From Excoecaria cochinchinensis (lineage: Eukaryota; Streptophyta; Magnoliopsida; Malpighiales; Euphorbiaceae), in assembly GCA_947683425.1 (NCBI GenBank), contig CANTUQ010000031.1:2243001-2307000 (forward strand): DNA of 64,000 nt, written 5' to 3'. Below, piece after piece: positions 1 through 10,119 of this stretch (position 1 is its first letter; the number at the start of each line of letters is the position of its first letter). Made by a program: the position numbers and the translations under genes. The notes under the pieces are model-generated. The model was not told the DNA's origin, ran no database searches, and saw only the letters and a program-made list of their open reading frames with translations.

Positions 1-429
1 CCATTTAAAAGTGCAAACATACATAAAACCGGGGAATTTTATTAATTATGAGGACTTTGGTCCCCGCATGCACAATTAAAGAAAATATTCTGGATGTGAT
101 GATTTTATTTGGGATGAAAATTAGGACATTGGTCCCATTTTATTATGAAAAATCTAAATTAATTTAGTAAGAAATATTTTTATGATCTTTATTTAGGTGC
201 GCATAGGAAACATTTTATTCAATGAATATATACAAGGAAATTAAAAATATAAACGAAATGAGAATTAAAAATGTATAAAGGAAATACCAAACCCCGCAAC
301 TCCTCCTTCATGTGCATGGATGCTCAAATGAGAATAAAACAATGATTTGCAACCAAAAATCAAAAAGAAATTCATGTTAGTGATTAGGCCAATGAAATAA
401 TACAACATAAAAGGTAATATGCACAATGA

Positions 430-775
430 CCATATAACATGCATAAGATGCTATAACATGCATAAAAATAATTATGATGCAATTTAACATGCATAAAGTG
501 ATTAAGATGCAATTTAACATGCATAAGGTGATGAAGTATCATGGCATATGCAACTTATTAATAATAGTTATTAACATACATGGAAGATTAGTGACAATCA
601 ATTTTATTATAGTTAAGACATGAATAAATGTGTAACATGAGAATAATTCCACTTAACATGCATAACTAGCATAAAATAATGACTATAACACTCATACATG
701 CCAAAGAAAGCATAATAATAAACATGATATAGCATTAAGAAATTAAAGGTATTTATAACCTAAAACATGCATAAT
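430..775. repeat. Dispersed AACATGCATAA motif in the LTR of element A
   Basis: Six copies of AACATGCATAA start near 436, 455, 486, 516, 655 and 763. The core CATGCA is the plant RY motif bound by B3-domain transcription factors. The same array recurs in the second LTR at about 11886-12225. A regulatory role is inference; the surrounding sequence is AT-rich. Confidence 0.55.
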
Positions 776-1278
776 TACATGAACAAAGAATAATTTGACA
801 TGAAAAAAAAAGATTAATAGAATTTAAAAAGCTTATTTGTTATATGAATAATTGAAGATAAAATAAAAAAATAAGAAGAAGAATATGGAGACTAAGAGAA
901 TTTACATGTTTGATATGTTAATTGGAAGCCAAAATAAATGAAATTAACAAGAGAATTAAGGAGCAAAGCCAAGAATAATTACCCTCAAATTCAGTTTTGA
1001 AGAATTGAAGATAGAAGTGTTGAATTCCTTGTCTTCTCTTGTGAAAATCCTTAGAAAATAGCTTGAAAACTTGAAGAAAAGCTCTTGGAAACAAGTGTGT
1101 AAGATGGATTTTTTTCTCTCAACTCAAAGCTCCAAAATTCAGTTTTTTTCCTCCAAAATGTTCCTCCTTCGTCCTCCCTCTGTTCTGAATTTTTCTAGTG
1201 TTTTTAATCATCAAAAACTACCCAAAAACCACCAAAAACCGTCCAAAAACGGTTGAAAATCGAGTGGGGGTCGAAAAG

Positions 1279-1500
1279 TGGGCGAAATGGGCGAAGTGGG
1301 GCGTCAATCGTGCGCCTCGCGCACGTTTCCGCGCGGATGCGCGGAGTCTCCGCGCACGACGTGCGCGGAGCGAGCGACGCCCAAGGCGTCGTGCGCGCAG
1401 AGCTACCGACGCCCAGGGCGTCGGCCGCGCGGAGCGCACGCTCCGCGCACGGACATTCGCGACGGCCCCTGGCCGTCGCCCTTCCGTCGCGAATCTTTTC
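1279..1500 (-). repeat. GC-rich palindromic island in the LTR of element A
   Basis: About 220 bp of CpG-dense sequence sits in AT-rich surroundings. It consists of short inverted repeats such as CGACGCCCAAGGCGTCG and CCGACGCCCAGGGCGTCGG, and GCGGAG paired with CTCCGC around short spacers. It lies 290-510 bp from the sense 5' end of the LTR. The other LTR copy breaks at its edge (12732 corresponds to 1281). Open frames here are by-products of composition, not genes. Confidence 0.85.
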
Positions 1501-1548
1501 CCCCATTTTCCATTTTTCCTACTTTCTTCACTTTTTCATCATTTTTCA

Positions 1549-1584
<36 letters not shown>

Positions 1585-1787
1585 ACCCTCAACCTAAAAC
1601 ACACTTTTTCTTCTTCAAAATAATTTAAAAAAAATATTTTTAAAATATTTTTAAAATACCCTTTTTACTCACCGAAAAGACAAGGAAAATCACTTCTGAG
1701 CTCCAATCTTTTTGCCTATAAGCCGGCATAGCTAAATTTCATCATCGGGTAATCCTGATCAAGGCTACTCGGGACCCGGTGTCTACA

Positions 1788-1801
1788 GTTGCCCCCAATT
1801 T
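1788..1801 (-). other. Polypurine tract of element A
   Basis: On the minus strand the bases just before the 3' LTR read AAAATTGGGGGCAAC, then TGTAGACACC. A G-run ending next to the LTR is the expected plus-strand primer. The same tract occurs next to the LTR of element I (57260-57273). Confidence 0.85.
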
Positions 1802-1924
1802 TGAAGAGACTAGTGCATGGGTGCCTAGGTGAGCCAAAATTCAGGAAAAGGAAAGAAACGCATACCCGAAGCGGCGATCTTCCTGCTTGATGGAGTTATG
1901 ATGACAGCTGCTGCTGTCTTTTGG

Positions 1925-2520
1925 TTGTAGTTGGTGATACCGTAGGTGCGCTAACCTCTTGTGGGTGGCGCCGCTATCGTGCTAAACATTGTGAGTTGGT
2001 AATGCCGTGGTCGTGTTAACCTCTTGTGGGTAATGCCGCCATCGTGCTAACCGCTGTGAATTGGTAGTGCCGTGGTCATGCTAACCTCTTGTGGGTAGTG
2101 CCGCCATCGTGCTAACCGCTGTGAATTGGTAGTGCCGTGGTCATGCTAACCTCTTGTGGGTAGTGCTGCCATCGTGCTAACCGCTGTGAATTGGTAGTGC
2201 CGTGGTCGTGCTAACCTCTTGTGGGTAGTGCCGCCATCGTGCTAACCGCTGTGAATTGGTAGTGCCGTGGTCGTGCTAACCTCTTGTGGGTAGTGCCGCC
2301 ATCGTGCTAACCGCTGTGAATTGGTAGTGCCGTGGTCGTGCCAACTCTTGTGGGTTGTGCCGCCCTCGTGCTAACCGCTGTGAATTGGTAGTGCCGTGGT
2401 CGTGCTAACCTCTTGTGGGTAGTGCCGCCATCGTGCTAACCGCTGTGAATTGGTAGTGCCGTGGTCGTGCTAACCTCTTGTGGGTAGTGCCGCCATCGTG
2501 CTAACTGCTGTGAATTGGTT
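1925..2520 (-). repeat. 65-bp minisatellite in the 3' UTR of element A
   Basis: About nine tandem copies of a 65-bp unit, for example from GCTGTGAATTGGTAGTGCCG to TCGTGCTAACC, with successive copies offset by 65 bp (2041, 2106 and so on). The inner copies are almost identical and the edge copies more diverged. It lies between the polypurine tract and the end of pol. Tandem arrays in this hypervariable 3' region are known for Tat/Ogre-like elements and can seed satellites. Confidence 0.92.
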
Positions 2521-3708
2521 TTTTTATTTTTTATTTTTTTGCTCCTTTAGATGTTTGGACTAGTGTCGTCACTTGGCCTTTGTTGGTGTCCCCCGCCGAT
2601 TTCTCCTGCAAGATTGTATGCATAGGGATATACAAGAAATCATGTGTGCATGATATGGAATGCAAATGCTTGCAACAATGTATAGACTGTGCCCTAGGCG
2701 GTCCATGGTTCGCTGAGGTTGTAGCCTGCCGGCTCTATAATGCCCCCTGAATCCTGAGGATCGTCGACAAGTTTTCTGAAAGAGACGTTCGGTATATATC
2801 CTTGCCCCCCTGGTCAATGATCATTTACCCGGGATTCTGTTTCATGTTCTGTGTTGTGTGTTGTATGACTGACGGAAAATCATCTTGAAATAATGCCGCC
2901 TTATCGCTCCAGGCATTGAATGTCATTGTTTTAAAGGTAGTGCGTCCCTTGTGGATTTTCGCACTAGCTTTTCTTTGCGGGAAATGCGTCCCTTATGGAA
3001 TTTTCACACAACCCTTTGCCTAACTTTTGCCTGGAATGGACCCAACCCAATCCAGCGGCTTTTGTGTATTTTATATTTTATTTTTATTTTTATTTTATTT
3101 TTTTATTATTTTTTTATTATTTTTTATTATTTTTTTAATTTTTTTTTGTAGGGCAGACTGCCTGTTTCCAGGTTTTCACCCTGCCCTTTGGCCTAACTTT
3201 TGCTTAGAGAGCCAGTTACGGTTTTCATCTCTAACGGCCTTCTTTGTTTTGTTTTATTTTATTTTTTTTTTTTTTTTATCACCAAAGCTTCTGTTAAGAG
3301 CAAATAGCACATATCCGATGAAGGGACTGAGCAATAATCATTAGATGAACAATTGGTATATTTCTTTTTAAGACAGAACTGAAAGATCAATGAAAATGTA
3401 TTCTTTTATTCATTGCAAAATTGTGTACATTTCTATATGATTTCATCATACATGATTTTCAATTGACAAGAATTCAAAAGCATATGACTACACCTTATCT
3501 CGGAGTGGGTTTTGTCAGCATCAAACTCCTGTTATCAATCGGCCCTCTCGGGTTTTCTCGATTGAATATTTTCTCTTGGCCCTTAATTTTTGCCCAGGAT
3601 GCCTTTTTTCGGTTTTCACCCTGACAGGGCGCCCAATTTTAGCAAAGGCCGCCTTTTTTCGGTTTTCGACCCGCGGGGCATTTATTCTCTTCTTTTTATT
3701 TTTGGTCT
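2521..3708 (-). other. Rest of the 3' UTR of element A, no gene seen
   Basis: Non-coding sequence between the minisatellite and the pol stop. It contains long T-rich tracts (about 3060-3150 and 3245-3280). A loose repeat of phrases such as GGTTTTCACCCTG and GCCTAACTTTTGC occurs near 3010, 3170, 3200 and 3610, which suggests a decayed tandem repeat. The part around 2690-2760 resembles 63290-63350 in element I (CCTAGGCGGT ... TGCCCCCT), so this is shared Tat 3' UTR. Confidence 0.6.
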
Positions 3709-6700
3709 TTAGCCATGGAACCTTTTAAGTCTATCGACATTGACCGGGTCCTTGAACTCATTCCCATCGCTGTCTGCTAAAATTGCTGCTCCTTTTGTTA
3801 GCAACTTTTTCAAAATGAAAGGTCCTTCCCAGGTTGGTCTGAATTTTCCTCGTATGTCTGGAACTCCTGGCCTCATCATCTTAAAGACCAAATCCCCTTC
3901 TTTCAACGGGTGCTTTCGTACCTTCTTGCCAAAGGACCGAGCTAGTCTCTTCTGATAAACCTGATTGTGGTAATAGGCTCTCAACCTATCTTCATCCAAT
4001 AGATTCAACTGCAACAATCGCTGTTGTGCCCATTCTGTCTCCGGAATCTCGGCTTCCAGGACTACCCTTAATGATTTCAGCTCAATTTCAACCGGCAGGA
4101 CTGCTTCAGTTCCATACACCAGAGAGAATGGTGTTGCCCCCGTAGAGGTTCTGATTGTTGTTTTATATCCCCAAAGTGCGAATGGTAACTTTTCTGCCCA
4201 ATCCTTGTAGTTCTGAACCATCTTGGCTAAAATTCTCTTCACATTCTTATTCGCCGCTTCAACTGCACCATTCGCCTGAGGACGGTAAGGAGAAGACTTA
4301 TGATGTTGGATCCCATATTTCTGGAGCATCTGTTTAGTCTCTGCTAGGAATTGTACCCCATTATCAGACACAATGTGATGTGGGAGACCATATCTGCATA
4401 TCAAATTCTGCTCGATGAATTTAGCCATATCCCTTGCATCAACCTTCTTGAAAGATTCAGCCTCAACCCACTTAGTGAAGTAGTCAATGGCAACTATGAT
4501 AAATCTATGCCCATTAGAAGCCGTAGGACGGATTTCGCCTATGATGTCTATTCCCCATGCTGCAAATGGCCATGGAGATGTTAAGTTATGTAACTCTGAA
4601 ACTGGCACATGCCTCAAATTCGCGTACTGTTGGCATAACTGGCATTGCTTCACAAATTTTGAACAATATGTATCCATTGTGAGCCAATAAAACCCTTGGC
4701 ACATGATCTTCTTTGCTAAGGCTAAGCCATTCATGTGAGCTCCACAAACCCCGGCATGAACTTCTTCCATAACTCTTTTAGCTTCTTTCTCTGCCAGACA
4801 TCTTAACTGGATACCATCAGCTTGCCTTTTGTATAAAGTGCCATTAACACTGATGAATTGAGTGGATAACTTCCTGATCATTCTTTGGTCCTTCTCAGTG
4901 GCTTCCTCTGGAAAGACTGATCTCTCTAAATAATTCTGAATGTCATAATACCATGGATTTCCATCAATGGCCTCAATGTCCATCACCTGTTCAGCTTCAA
5001 AGCAAGGTCTTTCCGAACTATAAATCAGCACGGGTTTCATCGCAACTCCTGTTGGGTTGTCCCATATGGACACTAAAGTTGCTAGAGCATCAGCTAACTG
5101 ATTTTCATCTCTGGGGATGAAGTGGAAAGTGCAAATCTCGAACTGGCTGCTCAACGTTCTCAAGTGCTTTACATAAGGCAGCAGCCTTTCTTCCTTGACT
5201 GACCACTCTCCTTTAATTTGATGAATTACCAAGGAGGAATCCCCAAATACTTCTGCGGTCTTTGCCCCCAGAGCAAGCAGTGCTTCCAATCCAAAGATGC
5301 AAGCTTCGTATTCTGCTTCATTATTGGTAGCCTTATACCTCAGCTTCTTAGCCAATGGTAACCTTTCACCATCTGGGGTCGTAAGAATAACTCCCACGCT
5401 TGCTCCCTTATTATTGACTGCTCCATCAAAGAATAATTGCCACCCTTGTACTGTTATGGCCGTGACATCTTCATCTGGGAAGTTGTATTCAAACTGATCT
5501 CCCTCAATAGGATGCTCGGCTAAGAACTCCGCTACAGCTCTTCCCTTAATGGTTTTCCTGGTTATGTACTCAATGTCAAATTCCTGCAATAGCAGTAACC
5601 ATCTTCCCATCTTCCCTAGTAGAGAGGGTGCTTCTTGGAGGTATCTGAGCGGATTATGTTTGGCAACCGTTTGTACCTTGAAGGAATGAAAGTAGTGTCG
5701 CAACTTCTTAGAAGCCCAGATAACCGCTAAACAAATCTTTTCCACCTCTACATATTTGGCTTCGTAAGGCAGGAATTTCTTGCTAAGATAGTAAACGGCA
5801 AACTCTACACCAAAATCGTCTTCCTGAGACATCATAGCACCCACTGAGTTATCTTCCACAGCCAGGTACAGGATTAATGGTTTGGCACGGCGTGGTGGTC
5901 TTAACACTGGAGGATTTAGCAGATAGTCCTTAATGGTGTCAAAGGCCAGTTGACAGTCATCGTTCCATAGCACCGGCTGATTCTTCCTAAGAAGCTTGAA
6001 AATAGGCTCACATACCGAAGCTAGCTTGGCAATAAATCGACTGATGTACTGAAGCTTTCCTAGGAAACTTCTGACGTCCTTCTCCTTCTGGGGCACTGGC
6101 ATCTCTCTTATGGCTTTGACCTTATCGGGATCTACCTCGATTCCCCTCTGGCTTACCACATGGCCTAACAACTTTCCTGATGTAACTCCAAAAATGCACT
6201 TCTTGGGATTGAGTCGCAGATCATACTTGCTAATCCTTTGAAAGAACTTTTCTAATGCCTCAAAGTGACCTTCCCTGGTAGCCGACTTAATCATCATGTC
6301 GTCGACGTACACCTCCACTTCTTTGTGGATTAAGTCATTGAGAACCTTGGTTGCCATCCTCTGATAGGTTGCTCCTGCATTCTTCAACCCAAAAGGCATA
6401 ACCCAATAGGCATATGTCCCCCACTCGGTGATAAAGGCTGTCTTGATCCAGTCCACTATCTTGTTAAGAATTTGATTGTACCCTGCGTATCCATCCACAA
6501 AGCTATACATCATACAAGCAGCAGCACTATCTACTAGCACATCAATATGAGGCAGTGGGAAATCATCTTTAGGGCAAGCATTGTTCAGGTCTCGATAGTC
6601 GACGCATACTCGAACCTTACCGTCTTTCTTAGCTACAGGAACCACATTAGCTAACCATGTTGGGTATTGAACCTCTATCAGGAACTTGGCCTCAATCTGC

Positions 6701-9700
6701 TTATGGATCTCCTCTTTCACTTTCTGTGCCCATTCTGGCCTAAGCCTCCGAAGCTTTTGCTTGACTGGTTTAAACTCTGGGTAAGTTGGGATGGCATGTT
6801 CGGCAACATCTCGATCTATTCCCGGCATATCCTCGTAGGTCCAGGCAAAGACTTTTTCATATTTTTTTAATATTCTCTCAAATTTTATTCTCTCTTCAGG
6901 AGTTATGTCTGATGCTAGCAAAATTTCCTTTGGATTTTCCAAAGTTCCGAGATTAAATGCAGTTGTGCCAGTTGAATTAATATCAAAAATGAATGCATCA
7001 TGCTTATGATCATGCGAAATGAAATCATCAGAAACATCACACAAGTAAGCAAAGTTGTTCATCTCATTAACATAATCAGAAACATTAACATTGTTCTCAA
7101 AGAGTTCTGGTATAAAAAGAGAATCTAAATAACTATCAACTTCAGTCGATGCGGATGCTGCAGATGACTGTGCTTTGGCTTCTTGATTTGGTGAAATCTT
7201 GAGATCCTCAATCTTCGGCTCTGGTTCCACTATCTTCTCCTTCCCTTTGAGCTTAGTGGCTAATAGCTTATCAGTGACGATCTCTTCAGGCTCATCCCTG
7301 TCCCATATGCTGCATTGGGTCATAATCTCTTCATCCCAAAAGTTCTCTACAGCTTTAACAACTCCGATCTCCCAATCAAAGACATCGTTAAAAATTTCAA
7401 ATCCAGGGATAATCTTCCCATCTACCCATTGCGGTTCTTCTTCTCCAGTGTAGGCACAAACCGATGATGATGGCACAAAGCTCTCCGAAATATGGGGAAT
7501 CTTCCCTGACCCTTTCTTCTTACCATATTCTCCTTTGTAGCCCAACCCCTTTCGATCTTTCTGACCACGTGTAGTGATAGCATTCTGCAGCCCTTGTGAC
7601 TCTTTTCCCAAACCAGCCCCTGGGAGGAAGTGCATCTTCTTCAGCATATTAACCACTTGAGGGCTACCTTCTAGGTTTTGCTCTTCTCCGATCATCGATA
7701 CATGAAAGCCACTGAATGGCTGATTAGAGATCTCCAAGGCAGACACTTGGTTCTCTCTTGCTGCTTTAATGGTCACTACTTCTCCTTCATGGGGTATTTT
7801 AATTATCTGGTGTAATGTGGATGGTACTCCCCATAACTTATGGAACCACGATCTACCAAGCAGAGCTGAGAAGTTTGCTGGAATCGGCAAGACCACAAAA
7901 TCTGTTTCTGTCTCAATGGGCCCTGTCTTTACCAAAGCTTTGAAAATTCCCGATGCTTGCCTCCTGGAGTTATCGTAGGCAGTGATGGTCAGGTCAGATT
8001 TGCTTAACATACTCTCATCCATCCCAAAGGCCTGAAGTGCCACCAAAGGGCAGACATTTATCGATGACCCGTCATCAACCATGACACAAGCGGTGTGTTT
8101 ACCATTGATCTGTGCCTTGATGTACAATGGTCGGTTGTGGTTATGACCCTCTGTTGGTAGGTCTGCATCAGAAAAAACCAACTTCTCCCCGGATCCCCCC
8201 TTTACAAGGTCTAACAGCTCAGATGGGGAGATTGTAGTTGCTACAGTTGATACACTCAATGCTTCGACTAACTTCTGTCGGTGCGAGGGGGACTGTCTCA
8301 AGAGGTCCCAAATAGATATCTGAGCCGTGGTCTTTTTCAGTTGCTTCACTATTGAATTTTCTTCCGGCTCTTTCTCTGCGATTGCTTGTGCTGGGTCCTG
8401 CTGCTTCTCGGCTTCTGGAATGACCCTCCCACTTCTTGTTACTGCTTCTACTCTTTCTTCTTCCTCTGAATCCCACGGATCCGTAAATTCTCCATTTTTC
8501 TCATTTTCATCATCTCCACTCTCACTAGTGGACCAACAGTCTATTGCTGCCACGGAAATCCCTTCTTCATTCACTGCAGGGCGAGTAATAGCAACATACT
8601 CATTTCCATATAGGTCTTGCATCACATACCATTCTGGTAGGCTCGATCCGATCATAAAGACTGGAGGTGGCACTGTGTTATAACCAGACTTCTTCTTGCT
8701 TTCTCTCTGCTCAGGATCGGTGATCTGCTTGTTGTCAATTAGATCTTGGACCCGATGTCTTAGCGTTATACACTCATCCGTCAAATGCCCGGTATGTTGG
8801 TGGAATGCGCAGTATTCATTCTCTTTGTGCCCTGGCTGCCCTTGGGCCTTGGCCGGTTTAGGTGATAGGGGCCGCAGTTTTCCTTCTTTTATTAGCCTCT
8901 TCAGCACCCATGATAAAGGCTTACCCAAATTGGAGAAATACCTCTGACTTACGCCGGTTGCAGACACCTCGGCAGTCTTCCCAACTCTGTTACCACTGCT
9001 TGAACCTACTGGTTTGGCCGTCCCCTGATTGCTGTATCCCCTCCGGGCATAGGACTCACTATTTGCCCTCTTGGATAAATATTCTCCTTCCGCTTCTATG
9101 GCAATGTCCTTCAAAGACTCCCAATCCTTGAGTCCCTTCATTTTCAGTCCCTCTCTTAAATAAGGGCTGGCATTTCGAATGAATAACCGGATCTGATCAG
9201 AAGTGTCTGGTTTGCGTTTCATCTCCATAACCCGGTTTCTCCACCGAGTAAGGTACTCGTGGAAGGACTCCCCAGCCTTCTGCTGTAACAACTCGAGATC
9301 TTTCAAAGTGACCTCCATCCGGGTACTGCAATCGTACTGCTTAAGGAACTCTTCAGTCAACAAGTCCCAGTCCTCCTTGGGTCTCCTGTCAAGCCCATGG
9401 TACCAATCAATAGCAGCTCCTGTGAGACTCAAGCAGAAATATTCTATCTTCTGCTTTCTTGTTAAGGTCGTTCCCTTCATGACTAGCGAGTATTGCTTGA
9501 TGTGTGCGGCAGGGTCAGAGGTTCCATCAAATTTGGGAATGTCCGGCATCTTAAAATTCTGGGGAATCAGGTCATCCCCATCCAGCTCTCGGTCTTCTGG
9601 GTTCATTCCTTTTCCCACGGGCATCATCCTTGCCATGACCTCAAATCTCTCTTCCATTTTCCTCCACATTGCCTCATCTAGTTTTGGCGACTTCTCTTTA

Positions 9701-10119
9701 GCTACTGCATGCTCCTCATGCTCATCTCCCCCAAACTCAACTTCAGACTTGGGGCCTTCTCTGCGCTCAATGGGTGCAGGTACTCTTTGCTCAATAATAG
9801 GTGGGTCAACCACTGGTTGGTTAACCGCAGCAGGACGTTCTTCTCTAACAACCTCTTGTTCAGCTGATACTCGGACAGGAATAGCAGCAGCTTGTTGCCC
9901 AGCTATGGTGGCGGCAAGATTGCCCATCATTGCAATCATTCGGGCTTCAAATTCCTCCATTCTCTTTCCTACCTCCTCGATGATTATTGCCCGAGTTGCA
10001 TCAGACTCATTTGATGGATTAGCCATACTTACTTCTGTTGATGATTCGGAAGAAAACCCCACACTTCCTTCTAAGACTGACTCTGAACTCTGATCTGACA
10101 CTAACTCAGTTAACCCCAA
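3709..10119 (-). CDS. gag-pol: Gag-pol polyprotein of element A (Tat lineage, dual RNase H)
   Basis: One open frame of 2136 codons encodes the capsid and enzymes needed to copy and integrate the element. Domains by residue: acidic N-terminus; gag core near 190-340; zinc knuckle CX2HX4HX4C near 436; aspartic protease with DDGSS near 683; reverse transcriptase from about 1140 with YVDD near 1269; first RNase H near 1410-1530; second, archaeal-type RNase H near 1556-1690 with FFDGA, NEAEYEA, GDSS and NQLADALA; integrase zinc-binding region near 1787-1830, then WGIDII, VSDNG and GAVEAANKN as the D, D, E residues; C-terminal domain near 2075. The first RNase H has AV where the first catalytic Asp is expected and AKHNPLRY instead of a TDH-type motif, so it is probably inactive; the second looks complete. 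There is no chromodomain. Translation may start here or at Met32. No internal stop is present. Confidence 0.95.
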   Translation of the reverse strand: MGLTELVSDQSSESVLEGSVGFSSESSTEVSMANPSNESDATRAIIIEEVGKRMEEFEARMIAMMGNLAATIAGQQAAAIPVRVSAEQEVVREERPAAVNQPVVDPPIIEQRVPAPIERREGPKSEVEFGGDEHEEHAVAKEKSPKLDEAMWRKMEERFEVMARMMPVGKGMNPEDRELDGDDLIPQNFKMPDIPKFDGTSDPAAHIKQYSLVMKGTTLTRKQKIEYFCLSLTGAAIDWYHGLDRRPKEDWDLLTEEFLKQYDCSTRMEVTLKDLELLQQKAGESFHEYLTRWRNRVMEMKRKPDTSDQIRLFIRNASPYLREGLKMKGLKDWESLKDIAIEAEGEYLSKRANSESYARRGYSNQGTAKPVGSSSGNRVGKTAEVSATGVSQRYFSNLGKPLSWVLKRLIKEGKLRPLSPKPAKAQGQPGHKENEYCAFHQHTGHLTDECITLRHRVQDLIDNKQITDPEQRESKKKSGYNTVPPPVFMIGSSLPEWYVMQDLYGNEYVAITRPAVNEEGISVAAIDCWSTSESGDDENEKNGEFTDPWDSEEEERVEAVTRSGRVIPEAEKQQDPAQAIAEKEPEENSIVKQLKKTTAQISIWDLLRQSPSHRQKLVEALSVSTVATTISPSELLDLVKGGSGEKLVFSDADLPTEGHNHNRPLYIKAQINGKHTACVMVDDGSSINVCPLVALQAFGMDESMLSKSDLTITAYDNSRRQASGIFKALVKTGPIETETDFVVLPIPANFSALLGRSWFHKLWGVPSTLHQIIKIPHEGEVVTIKAARENQVSALEISNQPFSGFHVSMIGEEQNLEGSPQVVNMLKKMHFLPGAGLGKESQGLQNAITTRGQKDRKGLGYKGEYGKKKGSGKIPHISESFVPSSSVCAYTGEEEPQWVDGKIIPGFEIFNDVFDWEIGVVKAVENFWDEEIMTQCSIWDRDEPEEIVTDKLLATKLKGKEKIVEPEPKIEDLKISPNQEAKAQSSAASASTEVDSYLDSLFIPELFENNVNVSDYVNEMNNFAYLCDVSDDFISHDHKHDAFIFDINSTGTTAFNLGTLENPKEILLASDITPEERIKFERILKKYEKVFAWTYEDMPGIDRDVAEHAIPTYPEFKPVKQKLRRLRPEWAQKVKEEIHKQIEAKFLIEVQYPTWLANVVPVAKKDGKVRVCVDYRDLNNACPKDDFPLPHIDVLVDSAAACMMYSFVDGYAGYNQILNKIVDWIKTAFITEWGTYAYWVMPFGLKNAGATYQRMATKVLNDLIHKEVEVYVDDMMIKSATREGHFEALEKFFQRISKYDLRLNPKKCIFGVTSGKLLGHVVSQRGIEVDPDKVKAIREMPVPQKEKDVRSFLGKLQYISRFIAKLASVCEPIFKLLRKNQPVLWNDDCQLAFDTIKDYLLNPPVLRPPRRAKPLILYLAVEDNSVGAMMSQEDDFGVEFAVYYLSKKFLPYEAKYVEVEKICLAVIWASKKLRHYFHSFKVQTVAKHNPLRYLQEAPSLLGKMGRWLLLLQEFDIEYITRKTIKGRAVAEFLAEHPIEGDQFEYNFPDEDVTAITVQGWQLFFDGAVNNKGASVGVILTTPDGERLPLAKKLRYKATNNEAEYEACIFGLEALLALGAKTAEVFGDSSLVIHQIKGEWSVKEERLLPYVKHLRTLSSQFEICTFHFIPRDENQLADALATLVSIWDNPTGVAMKPVLIYSSERPCFEAEQVMDIEAIDGNPWYYDIQNYLERSVFPEEATEKDQRMIRKLSTQFISVNGTLYKRQADGIQLRCLAEKEAKRVMEEVHAGVCGAHMNGLALAKKIMCQGFYWLTMDTYCSKFVKQCQLCQQYANLRHVPVSELHNLTSPWPFAAWGIDIIGEIRPTASNGHRFIIVAIDYFTKWVEAESFKKVDARDMAKFIEQNLICRYGLPHHIVSDNGVQFLAETKQMLQKYGIQHHKSSPYRPQANGAVEAANKNVKRILAKMVQNYKDWAEKLPFALWGYKTTIRTSTGATPFSLVYGTEAVLPVEIELKSLRVVLEAEIPETEWAQQRLLQLNLLDEDRLRAYYHNQVYQKRLARSFGKKVRKHPLKEGDLVFKMMRPGVPDIRGKFRPTWEGPFILKKLLTKGAAILADSDGNEFKDPVNVDRLKRFHG

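Larger units (their letters stand above)
1..1787 (-). mobile_element. 3' LTR of element A (left part outside window)
   Basis: The sequence matches 11451-12732 and then continues to a terminus ending GGTGTCTACA at 1787, so on the minus strand the LTR starts TGTAGACACCGGG. About 484 bp of the U5 side, known from the other copy at 10967-11450, lie left of the window, giving a full LTR of about 2.27 kb. In sense order it holds a GC-rich palindromic island (1279-1500), a GAGGGTAA motif near 980, and an AT-rich stretch with repeated AACATGCATAA. Confidence 0.93.

Noticed and set aside
1198..1628. Several overlapping Arg- and Ala-rich frames
   Set aside because: They lie in the GC-rich palindromic island of an LTR. 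Frames on both strands and in several phases are open because of composition.
2569..2817. 82-codon minus-strand frame after pol of A, a possible extra ORF
   Set aside because: Short and without motifs. The aligned part of element I does not keep the frame.
9203..10093. 296-codon plus-strand open frame
   Set aside because: It is antisense to the gag start of element A. Its composition mirrors the sense codons and no domain is visible.
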